Assembly: GCA_026874595.1 (NCBI GenBank) | Contig: CM049307.1 | Coordinates: 94,090,330 to 94,154,329, forward strand | DNA from: Sipunculus nudus | Taxonomy: Eukaryota > Annelida > Sipuncula > Golfingiida > Sipunculidae | Direction: 5' to 3' | DNA length: 64,000 nt | Shown: positions 1 through 13,254 of the stretch, piece by piece | How positions within the stretch are numbered: position 1 is the stretch's first letter | How the letters are laid out: each line of letters starts with the position of its first letter | Position numbers and translations under genes: made by a program | The notes under the pieces: generated by a model | Seen by the model: the letters and a program-made list of their open reading frames with translations, nothing else | Databases searched by the model: none | Told to the model about the DNA's origin: nothing

Positions 1-739
1 GGTTTAACTATATATTGATCGTGATCTTGATTTGACAGATGTTTTCTTTTTGATTAATTTGTATTTTTATTTCCACTGAAAATATGTTGTTGTGTAAAAT
101 ATATGTTTCCCAGTTTAGAATATAGCACGATATACTGATAAACATTTACTGCTTAACTGCATTGAAGAGAGCAGCTTTACTTACGGTTTAAAGTTGAAAT
201 ACTAAACATATGTTCTTGTCATATATCCTAATATAGTATTGTTATGGAACCATTTGACTGAATTTCTTGAATCGAAGATTAAAGAGAGAATAAAGTTATG
301 TAAAAGAGGCATCCTGCTTGGAATTAATAATGCAAGATTATTAAGAATTATACAGAGTGATATATTGGCATTTTTTCCAACAAGCACAACATGACCAATA
401 CTGGTTGTCTACTTAATGCTATAAGATGGCTGAGCTTCCTGTTCAGCTTTAGTACTCCCTGTTTTACCAAACGGGGTTAATAACCTAGACTTGGTCACTA
501 GCTATCCTTGCCAAGATACCATAAGGACCTGACATAATACTTAACACTTCTTTAACCGTTTGACATAGATTTATTGTACTCTGTTCCACCAACTTGTGTC
601 CACTTTTATTGTTGATTTTATTTATTTCATGATATAATCAGTAATGTCCAAACTAGACGACCATAGGTCGAGCGCTTGCTGGAAATGATGTGGAAACAAA
701 AAGTGAACGAGCAATGAAGAAGTGGAAGGAAAAAAGCTA
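1..739. other. No gene seen
   Basis: AT-rich sequence. No coding frame, RNA gene or repeat I can name. Confidence 0.6.
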
Positions 740-1860
740 TAATTAAGCAGTCTGATCGACAATAGTCCAACATTGATATGTTTAAGTGGTTTGACTGCAG
801 CGCCCCCTAGCCACCATTCCCAGAAAATAAAAATAACTATCTAGATATTATTGCGAAACATTTGATGTACCAGTGTCAAAAGGATTCATGCAAAACTGTA
901 GCTTGTAGATTGCTATATGTAAGATGCAAGCATCAGGAAGCAGGGCAAATTGAGGACAAACAGACAGACATACTGACAAGGTGCCACAAGGGCGAGACAA
1001 GATGACGTAACCATAAATATGGAGAAGACCCGGAGGAAGTGAATAAGCTATAATTTATGCAATAAAAATCTTTAGTTTTGGAGATATGGCGAAAATAATT
1101 ACATAGTGAAATGGTTGGACTGCAGTGCCCCCTAGCGGCCAAATCCAAAAATTGAAAAAAATTACATTCTAGATATTATAGCAAGACATAAGATGTACCA
1201 GTTTCAGAAGGATTCCTGTCAAACTGAGTCTTGCTTTATGTAACTTCAAGCACCAGCAAGCAGGCGAACTTCGAGTACAACTGACAAACAGACAGACATA
1301 CCGTCAAAGTGACACAAGGTTGAGACCAGACGACTTAACCAATTTATGGAAAAGTCCCAGGGAAGGAAAATTTGCTATAATTTATGTAATAAAGACTTTC
1401 TAGCTTTCTAGCTTTCGAGATATGGCCGAAACATGACATGTTAAAATTTGTTGACTCCAGTGCCCCCTAGCGGCCATATTCGGAAAATGAAAAATTGGTT
1501 TCGAGATATTAGTGAAAGGCATAACATGAACCAGTTTCAAAAGGATTCCTTCCAAACTGTGGCCTGTAGAATGCTATATAGGCTAAGAACCAGCAAGCAT
1601 GCGAATTTGAGGTCAACTGACAAACAGACAGACATACTGACAGAGTAACACAAAATTTAGAACAGATGACTTCCAAGGTTATGGAGAAGACCCAGAGGTA
1701 GAAACCAAGGTATAGATTCCGTAACTGAGGTTTATAGTTTTGGAGATATGTCCAAAAAATGATATGTTCGGGAGGTTTAAGTGCAGCGCCCCCCAGCAGC
1801 CATATCCGGAAAATGGAAAACCTGTTTCTAGATATAAATGTCAGACTTGAGATATATCAA
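740..1860. repeat. Tandem array of a ~330-bp unit (about 3.4 copies)
   Basis: The block GCAGYGCCCCCTAGC recurs near 801, 1126, 1461 and 1786 (spacing 325-335). Each copy is followed by a CATATTCGGAAAATGAAAA-like stretch, a CAGTTTCAAAAGGATTCC-like stretch and, except the last, CAAACAGACAGACATACTGAC. Units are about 75-85% alike by eye. No protein frame is kept between units. Confidence 0.75.
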
Positions 1861-2089
1861 ATGATTCCTGCATACTTGTGGACTCCAGGCTTTCACTATG
1901 CGGTATCTCGAAATATCTCGTTTGACGAGATATTACACGAGATATTGTGAGACTTGTAATATAATCAAATAACACTAATTGTATGCTACCTGATGCAAAA
2001 AAACTAGACCTCTGTAACTTTAAAACTGACAAAGTTAGAAAAATAAGACCACATATTTTCATATATCAGCACTTTTCCCTGAAAATGCG

Positions 2090-2345
2090 TTACCATGGTT
2101 ACCGCAAATTGAGACTTTTGATGACCTTGACCTTTGACCTATATTGACCAAAAACAACAGGCTCCTGTCGTTTGAAATTTTCAATCAACTGTGTTTGAAA
2201 GCGATTGCTACAATATTGCGACCTGTTGAGAGGGAACAGACAGACAAACAAACAGACAGACAGACAAACAGACATCCGCGACTGACCAACCAGCTTGCCG
2301 AATTCGGAGATTTCCGGCGGGCAAAAAACTGCATATCGAAGTGAC
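2090..2345 (+). repeat. Degraded repeat with 'gaccttgacctttgacc' and CAGA-rich tail
   Basis: Holds TGACCTTGACCTTTGACC, then a CAGACAGACAAACAAACAGA tract. This is the arrangement seen in the array at 56.5-57.6 kb, so it is probably one related unit. Confidence 0.5.
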
Positions 2346-3158
2346 GGGCTAATAGGCCTATTAATACGATAAGTAAGAATTCATTTTACAAGAAACCTAC
2401 AGTTTATGTTTCACACCTTTTTTAACATTTCTAATGATCCGACAGATAACATGTGTTCCTGCATGAGTAGCCATATTTGTTTAAGCTGGTTTATTATTTG
2501 TGTGTTAACATGACATTCATTAAACAAATGTCGATTGAGATTGTTTTTGCATGTGACATATGACCTTGACTAGAATAAATGAGGCTGATATGATGTAAAA
2601 TGTAATGCAGATTGGTTCCTCTTATTATATTATAATATATATAATATATGCATTTATATCCATTATGCTTTGATGTCACATACAGGTATTAATGACACCA
2701 CGTAGGTGAAATTCAGGGCAATACGTACCTGTCTGGGTGTCGTTTTATTGATCCTGTGTAACAGAACAATATCTGACAACACAATATTGGTAACGAGTAC
2801 ACGCCCAGAATTAGCAACACACGAGTTAACTCCATTACGAATAGACAGATTATTGCTTAGCTATAGGGTGAAGCTCATCGATACACACATAGGAGCACCA
2901 TCTTTACCTTTTATATGCACTTATTTCAATTGTATGTGCATTTATTGTTAAAAAAGTAGCATATATGCTTTTCATGTGGTTTTTCAGATCTTGATGCCCG
3001 GTCTGGATATTGTTTTGTTTTAATTTAAGTAAAGGATCATTTATGATCCCGTGATATATCATTGACACTCAACTGCCTGAAATCTCTTTGCCCCCCCCCG
3101 AACCGGGCGAACTAAATAACAACACGTATTGTTTGTAAAACAAACTAGATGTATGCAA

Positions 3159-3523
3159 CCGGTTTCTGTGGCTCAGGGGTAGAGCGCAGGACTCAAAGCT
3201 GTGAGTTCGAATCTCAGCCGAGGCGGTGAGTTTTTTCACGGTCGACCCCCACCCAGGGTGAGAGCTTTGCAGGCTTAATGGGGAGACTGTGCCCATCAGC
3301 TGTGTTTTACTCACAAACGAGTGCGCCTTTCGGGGCTGTTATGACCGAGTAATGATGATGACACACACTCCGAAGGAGTAGTATACCGAACCTGGTTGAC
3401 ATCAGTAAAATTCGGATATGTCCCTGTCAAGTAGTCCGAAACCGGAATGGAACTCTGCAGATGAACATATATTAGTTAAGCAAAGCATTAAAAAATGGAG
3501 GCGGTTACCTCCATAAAAAAAAC
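3159..3523 (+). mobile_element. tRNA-derived SINE, full-length copy with 14-bp target-site duplication
   Basis: The head has pol III A-box-like TGGCTCAGGGGTAGAGC and B-box-like GAGTTCGAATCTCAGC. The body includes CGAGTGCGCCTTTCGGGG and the tail ends in a short A-run. CTAGATGTATGCAA occurs immediately before (3145-3158) and after (3524-3537), a clear target-site duplication of the kind left by LINE-driven insertion. Three further partial copies occur in the window. Confidence 0.8.
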
Positions 3524-3537
3524 CTAGATGTATGCAA

Positions 3538-5558
3538 TCACTAAACGAACCCCGGAAGCCTTCCCGTACTGAGTGATAATGTTGAATATGACCTTGGCAA
3601 TAAGGTCAAGGGCCAAAATAAATATATAAATACTAATTGAAACTGACATTCATCAAACAGACTCAACAGTGCAGAGTAAAACCACAACTGTAGAAGCGCT
3701 TTACCTTTACCGTTCTACACTCTGCATTTTGACTTTAGAAATGTCGACTTTCGAAAGTTTAATGTGTCCAAACAATGATAGTATACTTTTAGAAATACTT
3801 CAGTCAGTCAGGGTTTGATAAAGGCATAGAACATGATACAACACACATTCTGGGTTTACAAGTTTTGATAATACATATCTTTTGCCAGTGACGGATTGCC
3901 TTAGTGGAAAAATAGGTCATTCAGAAATTATACATAAATTTGTGCAATAGTATAGTAGTCATCTTGTTGAAATAATCTGTACATGGTATATTACAGTATA
4001 AATGAGAAAAAAGTGCTATTTATATATGAACTTAAAATCCATGGGGTAATTTATTCAAATATGTTATTATTTATTTTTATTTTATTTTTTTTTATTTTTT
4101 TTTTTTATTATTTTTTTTTTCTCTGCTTAATTTGGTCCTTCATTTCCTGTGATATTTTTCTCTTCTTAAACGTGCGAATTTATGTCCTATCCATGTTTGT
4201 GACCTTTCTTTCGTACTTTTATTTTCTAGGGAAAATTATGACTTTATTTCCTAGTAATTTGTTTCCTGGAACTATTTTTCCAATGTACAGCCATATACAC
4301 ACGTGAACAATAAAGCATGAGTGGAAACGAACCCTTCGCATGATATCAAAAAGGAACGGACACGCGGATATGGCAGATACCAGGGCTCATAACAGCTGTT
4401 CCTTGTATCCGGTAACGCCTGCTGTTTAGATCAAGATGTCCCAGGGGCAGACGCCAGGTTCATGTATATTGGTCTTACAGCTATTGGTCTAATATATAAA
4501 ACACACAACTAGAGGGGCTGAGGATTTCTTGCTGGGTTTACACACTTTATAGGTGAAGATACATCATGTAGGCCTACATTGTTATTTGACCATGAATATA
4601 ACTTTTTTATGGGCCATAATAAAAATTCCTTCAGTTTGATAGAGAGTATTTCTCTAGGATTGCCAGCTGCCAATTCCGAAAGAAATAATTCCTGACTTTT
4701 CTCTGACTTTCAGTTAGTTTTTAAAGTATAAATCATCATGCAACTTTTGATGTTGGTATCAAATCGCCCTTTTACGGCCAACTCAACAAAAACATTATTG
4801 GAAATTGTATGGGACACCAGAATCATACATCAGATTCTGTTCTTTTAGTATATTAATGCTCAGAAACAGAACAGATCCATCATCAATTTTTTGGTGTTTT
4901 ATGTTGTGTGTCCGTATTCTGTATCATCAATCTTAGATTTTTATACAAAAATTAAAAGGAAAGAAGCTTAAATCTGCAAACTTATTGCATTTTATAAGGG
5001 TTGCTAAACTCTTTAAGCCTCATAACTGACTTTTCCCTGACTTCCCATAATTTCAAAGAATTCCCTGACTTTTTCCTTATCTAAAAAAAATATCCCCCCA
5101 CCCCACCCCCCCCCCCCCCCCCACCCCGACTTTTCCCTGACCGCTGGAAGCCCTGTTTCTGTTATGTACGGCATTAGCTGTAACTAGAAATCAGCATTCT
5201 AATAATTGCAAGCCTTTATGATTAATTTATTCGGCCGATATTCCGGGGTCATTCCTGCATAAGTGACGGTAGGTTTGTGACTATTCTTCATGACATTCCT
5301 GAATCCGGAACATATACCAGAGTCACACCAATTATTTACTTTAATCGATTATTCATTGGGCCATTCCCATAATGTCCTTAACATTTAATGAAATTAAATT
5401 CATGGTTGCTTGAGTTATGTTGTATACAAAAACATGTTGAACACACAAACATACACACACACAAACACACGAACGGGGATGAACGCATTATATAATCTCC
5501 GGGTGGGGACTATAACATCTATGTGTTCTTATGGTATATTCGGATATCTAGCTGACAT

Positions 5559-5601
<43 letters not shown>

Positions 5602-5851
5602 AATAGATTATTACACAAGAAGGTTAATGGCATGTATAGTCACCTTTACATTACCAATTTTCACTTTGTAGAGTATAAGGAAACGAGCATCCTCTGTCTC
5701 TTTTATCAAATAATCGTTTTAATTCAAGCGTATTAATCGTTTACTGCGTTATACACCTGGCGTAACATCAAAGGAATTTTAAAACTGCACTACGAAAAAG
5801 TAGCTGAAAGCAAAATTTAATCTGCTTATTTAAGGCACAGAGAGATCTTTT
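3538..5851. other. Intergenic, downstream of PBLD copy 1
   Basis: Holds a T-rich stretch (4074-4120), a C-run (5096-5122), CA repeats near 5450 and (TA)n at 5567-5599. No gene recognised. A possible polyadenylation signal for PBLD copy 1, ATTAAA on the minus strand, lies near 5816-5821. Confidence 0.55.
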
Positions 5852-8800
5852 CTAAAAGGAAATCGTTCCGCGGATGAAAATAGTTCCTTTTCCAGTAAGC
5901 TCTACTCGATCACCGTCCTTGACCTTCATTTCGGCGATACCACCACGACTGGAACACTGACGAGCTGAAATTGCATTTACGTTCTACAAATAATCCTAAG
6001 TGGAGAAAAATGTCAATATTTGGAAATCTCAAGATAATTTTCCATGAAAATTCTTAAATTACAATGTAATCAGTACATTTCTAACGAGTAATCATTATAT
6101 CATCTTAACAGCTATTTTTAACAGCTATATTATATGTTTATATATATATTTAATTTACTAACTATGAAAATCCCCTATACAGAATACAGAAGAGAGAAGA
6201 GAGCATGACACTGATGAACAAGGAAACGTCCTTCTGACGTCAGGTCACATGAGGAGGGGATGTGCCATTCGACTTGAAGCTATATAATTTACATACAATA
6301 TATAATATATGTTAAAATATATCCATATAGAAAATGTATATGTAATAAATATATAAATTTGTATTGTATATTATATATTTGTATGATATATTTATATAAC
6401 GTACCGTACATCTCCTTCTTCCCTAGCTGTTTAGACCAATAATGGGATAGTACAGTGTGTGCAGCACCTGAAGGAAACATATAAACATGTGGTTTCATGA
6501 TATATGTTAACGATACGTAAAACGTATGAAACAACATCACACACGTTGTCCAATCCTAGGAAAATTCTTAAAGAACCTCTGTAATGTAGCTGTAAATCGG
6601 TATGTTCCGTGTATTATTACAAAGCACGACATTCGTTTTACTTCAACCAAGGAAAAATTAACTCAAAGGATTGTTTAATAAGACAGTATTTTATATCTTT
6701 AACCAAACCTGTGAAAGGGTCCTCGTCAATTCCATACCAGGGAGCGAAAAACCTCGAAACAAAGTCAAAAGGTTTTCTAGTTTTATCCATAAAACCTCTA
6801 TCGGGATCGGCTTTCATGGTAACGGTTACCATGGAAACGCGATCGGTGGAAGCTTGGAGTCTGCGGATGTCTGGCTGGAAGTTCTCAAACTCTTCCAGTG
6901 ACAGTGAGTCGGGCAGTCTGACCAGCAGCATAGGGAGGCTGGCGTTCCAGCTGACGTCTACAGGCTTATGACCACAGCATAAAATCTGAAAAAAAATGCA
7001 CTTTTTCATCAGAGTTTAAGTCAGGCACTTTCTGCACAATCGGGTCTGTCAAAGTTAAAAGACCGATAAAAAAGTTTAAGTGTGATAAAAAGAGTAGCCT
7101 TCTTTGAAATAAGGAATGAAAAATAGTCAAGTTAGCTACAATTCCTCATTTTTTATAACAGACTAAATAAAAATCTGTATACTATACTATGTATGTATAT
7201 ATATTGCTCCCAAAGTCAGAGGCTTGCATCGTGCATATCCCTTTTAACACATAAGGGTGTTTTTAACAAGATGTGGCACATGTTTGACATTAGCATGCAC
7301 ATAGAAATTGCGATGTATTATATACTTGTTCTTACTGGACTGTTATATAAGGCATGAAAAAGGATATCTCGAAATCATTTTACTGCTAAAACACTGAACA
7401 AAGTCCTGTTGAAAAGTCTGAAAAAAGAGGAAAAAGCGTAATTTTAAGTAAACCCTGAAAGAGTGATTTAAAAAATTTATTTGGCAGGCCTGACAATGTA
7501 AGTAAAAAGTTGTAACTTTGTTTATGACATACAGAATGACTTAATTCACCTGCAACAAGACAAAAACAATTTAAAAAACCTAACAATTAAAATAAAAATT
7601 AAAATCAGTCGACAGAAAGATAAAGGTTTAACAGTCTTTCATAACTATATATCAGGCTATTTTGTGACAGGACTTTTATATATAAGAATATGGAAAGAAA
7701 ATTATTACCAAAAATGCGCCTCATTCCATTTTCTTCCCGACATTTTGCATCCGGGATCCATGTATAAAGTTAATTTGTTGTGTAGTTTGGCCAAGGTCCC
7801 CCCCCACCCACCCAATTCTTTCTTGAGATTATCTATTCGTCCCTGATCCATGCTTCATTCATTAGCCTAGAAGTGAAAATGTTCAGTTCCCTACAGCTCT
7901 TTATTGAAAGACTTTCCATTTTTTTTCCATTTCTTACAGCAGCAAACCATTTATATTTAACGATCATTCAATATAAATCCAAATAATGTCATTGCCGGCA
8001 GTACTGGAGCCAAAGAGGTAGTAACTGTCCATTTTTTTAAACTAACATAACTCTTTTACTTGACCTATATATTAAGAGAATGTTGGCTGGCTTGCAGATT
8101 TCTACTTTGTTCTTTCTCGACCTGTCTCTTAACATACATGTAAAAATACATTTTCAGACACAATACAGAGAGGGTTATATCACGGTTATATCTTTCCTCT
8201 GCATTTGACCAGTTGCGTTCTGTTTTGATACAGATTTCCCGTTTTCTTTCCTCCTTCTTTTCCCATTTTATTCTAGATAATATACACAAAACATGAACAA
8301 CACATTTACAGACAAAACCACAAAGGGCGATATCACTATTATTATTATTATCTTACTGGTTTTGTTAAATTTTGCTCAGGGTTTCCTGCTTTTTTTCTTA
8401 TCTCTTATCACTACCTCTTTCCCCGTTTTTTTTTCCTACCTCTTTTCCTGTTTTTCCTAGTGGTAACTCAATTGTAACATTCTCGCCGGTTCTCTGACAA
8501 AACAGACTTCCACTGTATAATGTTTCGAACTCGATGACGTCATTCACATTGCCTAAAATGTTAATTAAGAGACATTTTTGTATCGTGCGACCAAAGCCGA
8601 TCAACAGTTTGCAAAATATGTTTATATTTTCCCGATTCGCTGATAAACTGAAATACAAATGTATAATGTAGACATCAGTTCAACTGATTTTCTTTTGTAG
8701 ATTAATAATAAAAGAAATTTTAATGACGTTACATTAAAAAACTATATCTTTTGTGGAAATTTCCATATATCATTCATATATATCCCAGTTTACTGTCATT

Positions 8801-11800
8801 AAATTATACATACTTATTTTATCATATACCAATGGAATTACAATGTTAAACTGCGGTGTTCGGGGGAGTTTATCCACGCGTATCCACGCGTATTTCTTGT
8901 ATATTTAATATTAATATTTTTATGAAGCATATTTTCATATGACCTGTTTACGTGTAATCATTGCTCCCAATAATAAAGTTTGCTGTTATATTCTCAACAC
9001 TATCTGTGTTTCTGTCTTTTTCAACTCGACTGTCTGTTTTATTCGGTCTTAGACAAGATATTTAAAAAGAACATTTCATCGTTCATCTGTACACTTATAA
9101 TTAAACAATATTGCACAAACTCTGACACCTGGTGACAATTTTTATTACTTTAGGACAAGAATGGATAATTGAAACAAGCAATCAATAACTTTACCCAAAA
9201 TGTTGAGGAGACCATCCCGGTTAACAGTTGCAAGAGCGTGAATATTTTTAAAGGACCTAGTCTCATGCTGACGACTATTGGCTGGAGAGAATCCCTTGAA
9301 ACTTTTGTTAAATGGGCTCGAACACGCCGATCCTATGCCCTTGCACACACGTTGTTCGTTTTGTTTATATCTAGGTGACTATAAGATGTGGGGGCCGACA
9401 AGTCAAACCAACCTAAGTTCTGCACAGGGCTTGTCGCCCTTTCAACATTCGCACATTTGAAACAAGGGTTACATCGTTTCCCGTTTGTCAACATTACTGT
9501 GTTTACTTACAACGTGATGACAAACAGGCTCAACAGGAATTACCGAGAGTTCACTCTAAGAGTAAGCTGCAAATCACGTTTTCTATGTGAATAGGTGACT
9601 TTAACTGAAATAAAATATACTCACCGCAAACACCAAAGAGAACCGCTGCTGACGCCAGCGTTGCGTGTCCACAGAGCGGGACTTCTGTTGTCGGAGTGAA
9701 CCATCGGAGACCGAACTTACAACCTGAAATATATATTCCTAAAGATAGCATATCTTTAATGATAGAATTGTCTAGTCAATGCAATGCTTGTGAAACGTTA
9801 ATAATTGCAGCTTAAAACCTCATGTACCTCCAGGAGCGTAGCAAAGATTTGGGGAGGGGAGGTGGCCGAACTATATGACAAAGGCAATTGAAGCTAATAT
9901 GTTTTTTTTATATTTATTCATCTTGATCAACTTATACTTCAAATTGGAATTAAAATATATGAGGTTTTATATATATAATTTCAATTTGAAATATTAGTTG
10001 TACAAGATAAATAAATATAAAAAAAAACACACTTACAGGATCAAAACTATTGAAATGTAAAGTAACCAATAAATAATACATTACTTAGTGCATGTGCAAT
10101 GCTTTATATTCAATTTTTTTGCAAAACCTGCTGTTACCGGTGACATGAATTTTATTATCGTGTTGTCATGATTGTATTCAGTGAAATTCAGGGAGGACGG
10201 AAAGTACTCGATGCAAGCAAGGGCCTCCCCCTTGTCTACGCCCCTGACCTCATATTAAGAGGCACCTTTCAGACATACACTAGAATTCGAAGCAGCAACA
10301 ACCTAGCATTCCTTTTGGTCCTATATTCTTCATTTTTTAAGATAATAAGATTTGAAGAAATTCCTTTGACCTCTGGCCATGACCAAAAGGAGTTAGTGAA
10401 TCTTTGTTTTTATACAATAAATTACTTGGTATTTTCAATTTATGTTCCGTCTTTAAATTGTTGTCACCGCTGGGAGGGTATGCGTTTATCCCAATCGTGT
10501 GTGTGTGTGTTTCTTTGTTTGTTCACTATATACCTCACGCTATCCTGTACGGAATCTCATGAAATTTTCATGGCATTTAGGAAAGATCTAAACAAAGATT
10601 TAGTTGTTGATCCGGCACATAACCGTGTTCAGGAAGGTCATGAAGGAATATTCCAAAACATACAGCCACATTGCACAAAAGAACCTGGGAATATGGGCCG
10701 AATGGGTGAATTGCCTCTTGGCGGAGGCTTGTCTTCCTTAGAATGCAGATTTTTGGTAATTTGTATTTGATGTCCCATATTTGCATTTTCACCTTATTTG
10801 GTGTAGGACAGAGGGAGTTAACCCTCTCTCCCCCCGGCCATTTTCTAAACCAGGGAGAAGACATACCATATCGTATCCTCTGTTTTGTCAATTAAAATAA
10901 TATAATTTTGTCTTTAAAAAAAAATTTCTTTCATTCAGTTAAAAGGAGGCAGTTATTAACAAACAATGTCATAGTGTTCCTAAAATATCAAAGAACTGCG
11001 GTCTTTCGATAATAATATTAAAATATCAAAATGACCGAATAAAAGCAGAACTAAATTATTACTGTGGTGGATCTTAGGGATGATCAAGCGGCTTAGGTTG
11101 AAGTTGCATATATTTATATTAACCATGTGTATTTGTATTTATATTTGATCATAGAACTCCTTATGTGTATGTGTGTTTGTATTTGATATTTGGTATTTGA
11201 CCCCACCGTTTATACAAATAACACATTAATAATCAAGACAGAGAAACCACTTTCCATGAAAAAAATGTCTTGTGTGATTAAGATTGCCCTCTTCACAAAG
11301 CCTACCTTTCTTGAAGACCTCTGCGGGGGCCAGCTGCTTCACAAAGGCGGTTTCCGAGAGATTCACCTCCGCTCCGATCTTTTGAAGAACTTCATCAGGA
11401 ACGTCCTCTCATAAAAAATACAAGACGTCCCATCAGTCAGTCGATATTGTAAAACAACGACTGGTTAAGAAATTGGAGATCAAGATTGCCATAGAACTTT
11501 TACGAATTGTTCTTAGTTATTAGATCAACCCTCCACAAAATTTCAACAAGATCTGATCTGATAAATTTAACATAAAATTGTACACAGACAAAACAGGGGT
11601 AAAACATGTATTCGCCACTTGGCGGAGAATAACAATTAGGGAAAATGTAATCCTGATCGAGATTTTTCAAAACATTTTCGATATAAATAGTGCTGTCAAT
11701 GTGGTATAATCGTCAGACTCAAATCCATAATCGCCAGAAAGTCAAACCTTTGACTCGTGTATCTTTACGTGCTGACTTATCATGAATTTGCCGAAAAGAG

Positions 11801-12347
11801 AGACAGGACCTGCAATGGTAATGTTACGTCATAGTCTTCAATGAAGAAATACATGTAGTTTAGGCGAGAAAAGGTTTTTAACTCAAACCCTTTATTTTCA
11901 GAAATCAGTGCGGGGGAATGATAAAATATGTAATGAACAGGGAAGACATGATTATAACCGAATTGTTTAAATCGGTAGAACTACGACATAAAAAAATAAT
12001 TATTTGATTTTCTTGACAGAGTTGCTAGAGTTCAAAATCGGCACATTCAACAAGGCACAATATAGAAATTCAACGTACAATTTTGGGCAGGGCAAGAAAA
12101 AGTATAAGGCCTTACATATTATTGACTATTAAGTGATGACACAGCAAAAATACTGGGGAGCTAAATCTATAGTGTCCTGCATTCTCCAGATAAAACTGAC
12201 GTCAACGAAACAAAGGTTACACGCATTTCTTATCCCAAACAGGATTACGTACGGCTATCAGATGAGTGTATTTTTTAACCAATTTCCTTGATATGGTTAA
12301 ATAAACATCTTAGTTGTATAACAAGCGTACCATAGACCTTGGTCAGA

Positions 12348-12411
<64 letters not shown>

Positions 12412-13206
12412 ACGGAACCTAATAACAACAGATCACGTAATCGTGACAAGCATAAATTTTGTTACGGAGATATAAAAAAATCAGATTCCGCAATACTAGG
12501 CAGCGTGAAATGTCTAGGGGAATGAATAAAGAAGTCAGTGGTATTTTGTCAACAAATAATTGTAATTTAACCTTTGAACAATCTTAACATTACAATACAC
12601 TAAATCAATACATTTACACTGTATAACAATAATAAAATTTTCATCACCAGAGTCCGGATCCTAGGCTTTGATTTCTGGATACCACCACTGTCACAGCCCC
12701 ACAAAAATCTTTTAGCATAAATAATCCAGATGAACAGTTCAAGTAAATCTAAACAGTTCGATTTAATCTCGAAAACAACCTGTGGTAATGCAAAAGTGAG
12801 GTTCTGGTAATAATCCTAAAGGCAAACTGAAGACAATCCGTATAAAGTCTGTAAACGTCCGTAGAATATCTGTAAGTTCTGTAATTTCGGAATAGGACGC
12901 AAAAACCGACGAGAGAGCCCCACTCTTCCGTTGTTGGTATTTTCCACTCTGCCGGCTCCAAACACAGCCCCTATTTATAGCTTTTTCACCCGAAGCCCAG
13001 GACTTTCCATTCTGGAACCCTCTAGACTGCAACGAAGACGCTGTCACTACACTTGGTGAGCAAGTCAGAGTTCAACAAGAATGGTTCCCATAGCAACGCA
13101 CAGGGCTTGCGCTTTACACGAATCAAAATGCCTAGCACAGGCCAAGTTATGTAATATCCCGCGCATAACAAACAGATACATGTAACAATATATATAAATA
13201 TATATA

Positions 13207-13254
<48 letters not shown>

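Noticed and set aside
3983-4306. 107-codon frame rich in Phe and Ile
   Set aside because: Poly-T low-complexity sequence; no gene support.
6819-6838. GTTACCATGGAAAC X-box-like word
   Set aside because: Falls inside PBLD copy 1 coding exon 6 and is accounted for by the protein sequence.
10168-10770. 200-codon open frame on the plus strand in PBLD copy 1 intron 2
   Set aside because: No recognisable domain; low-complexity and repeat-like parts (GT run); opposite strand to the host gene. Kept only as a note.
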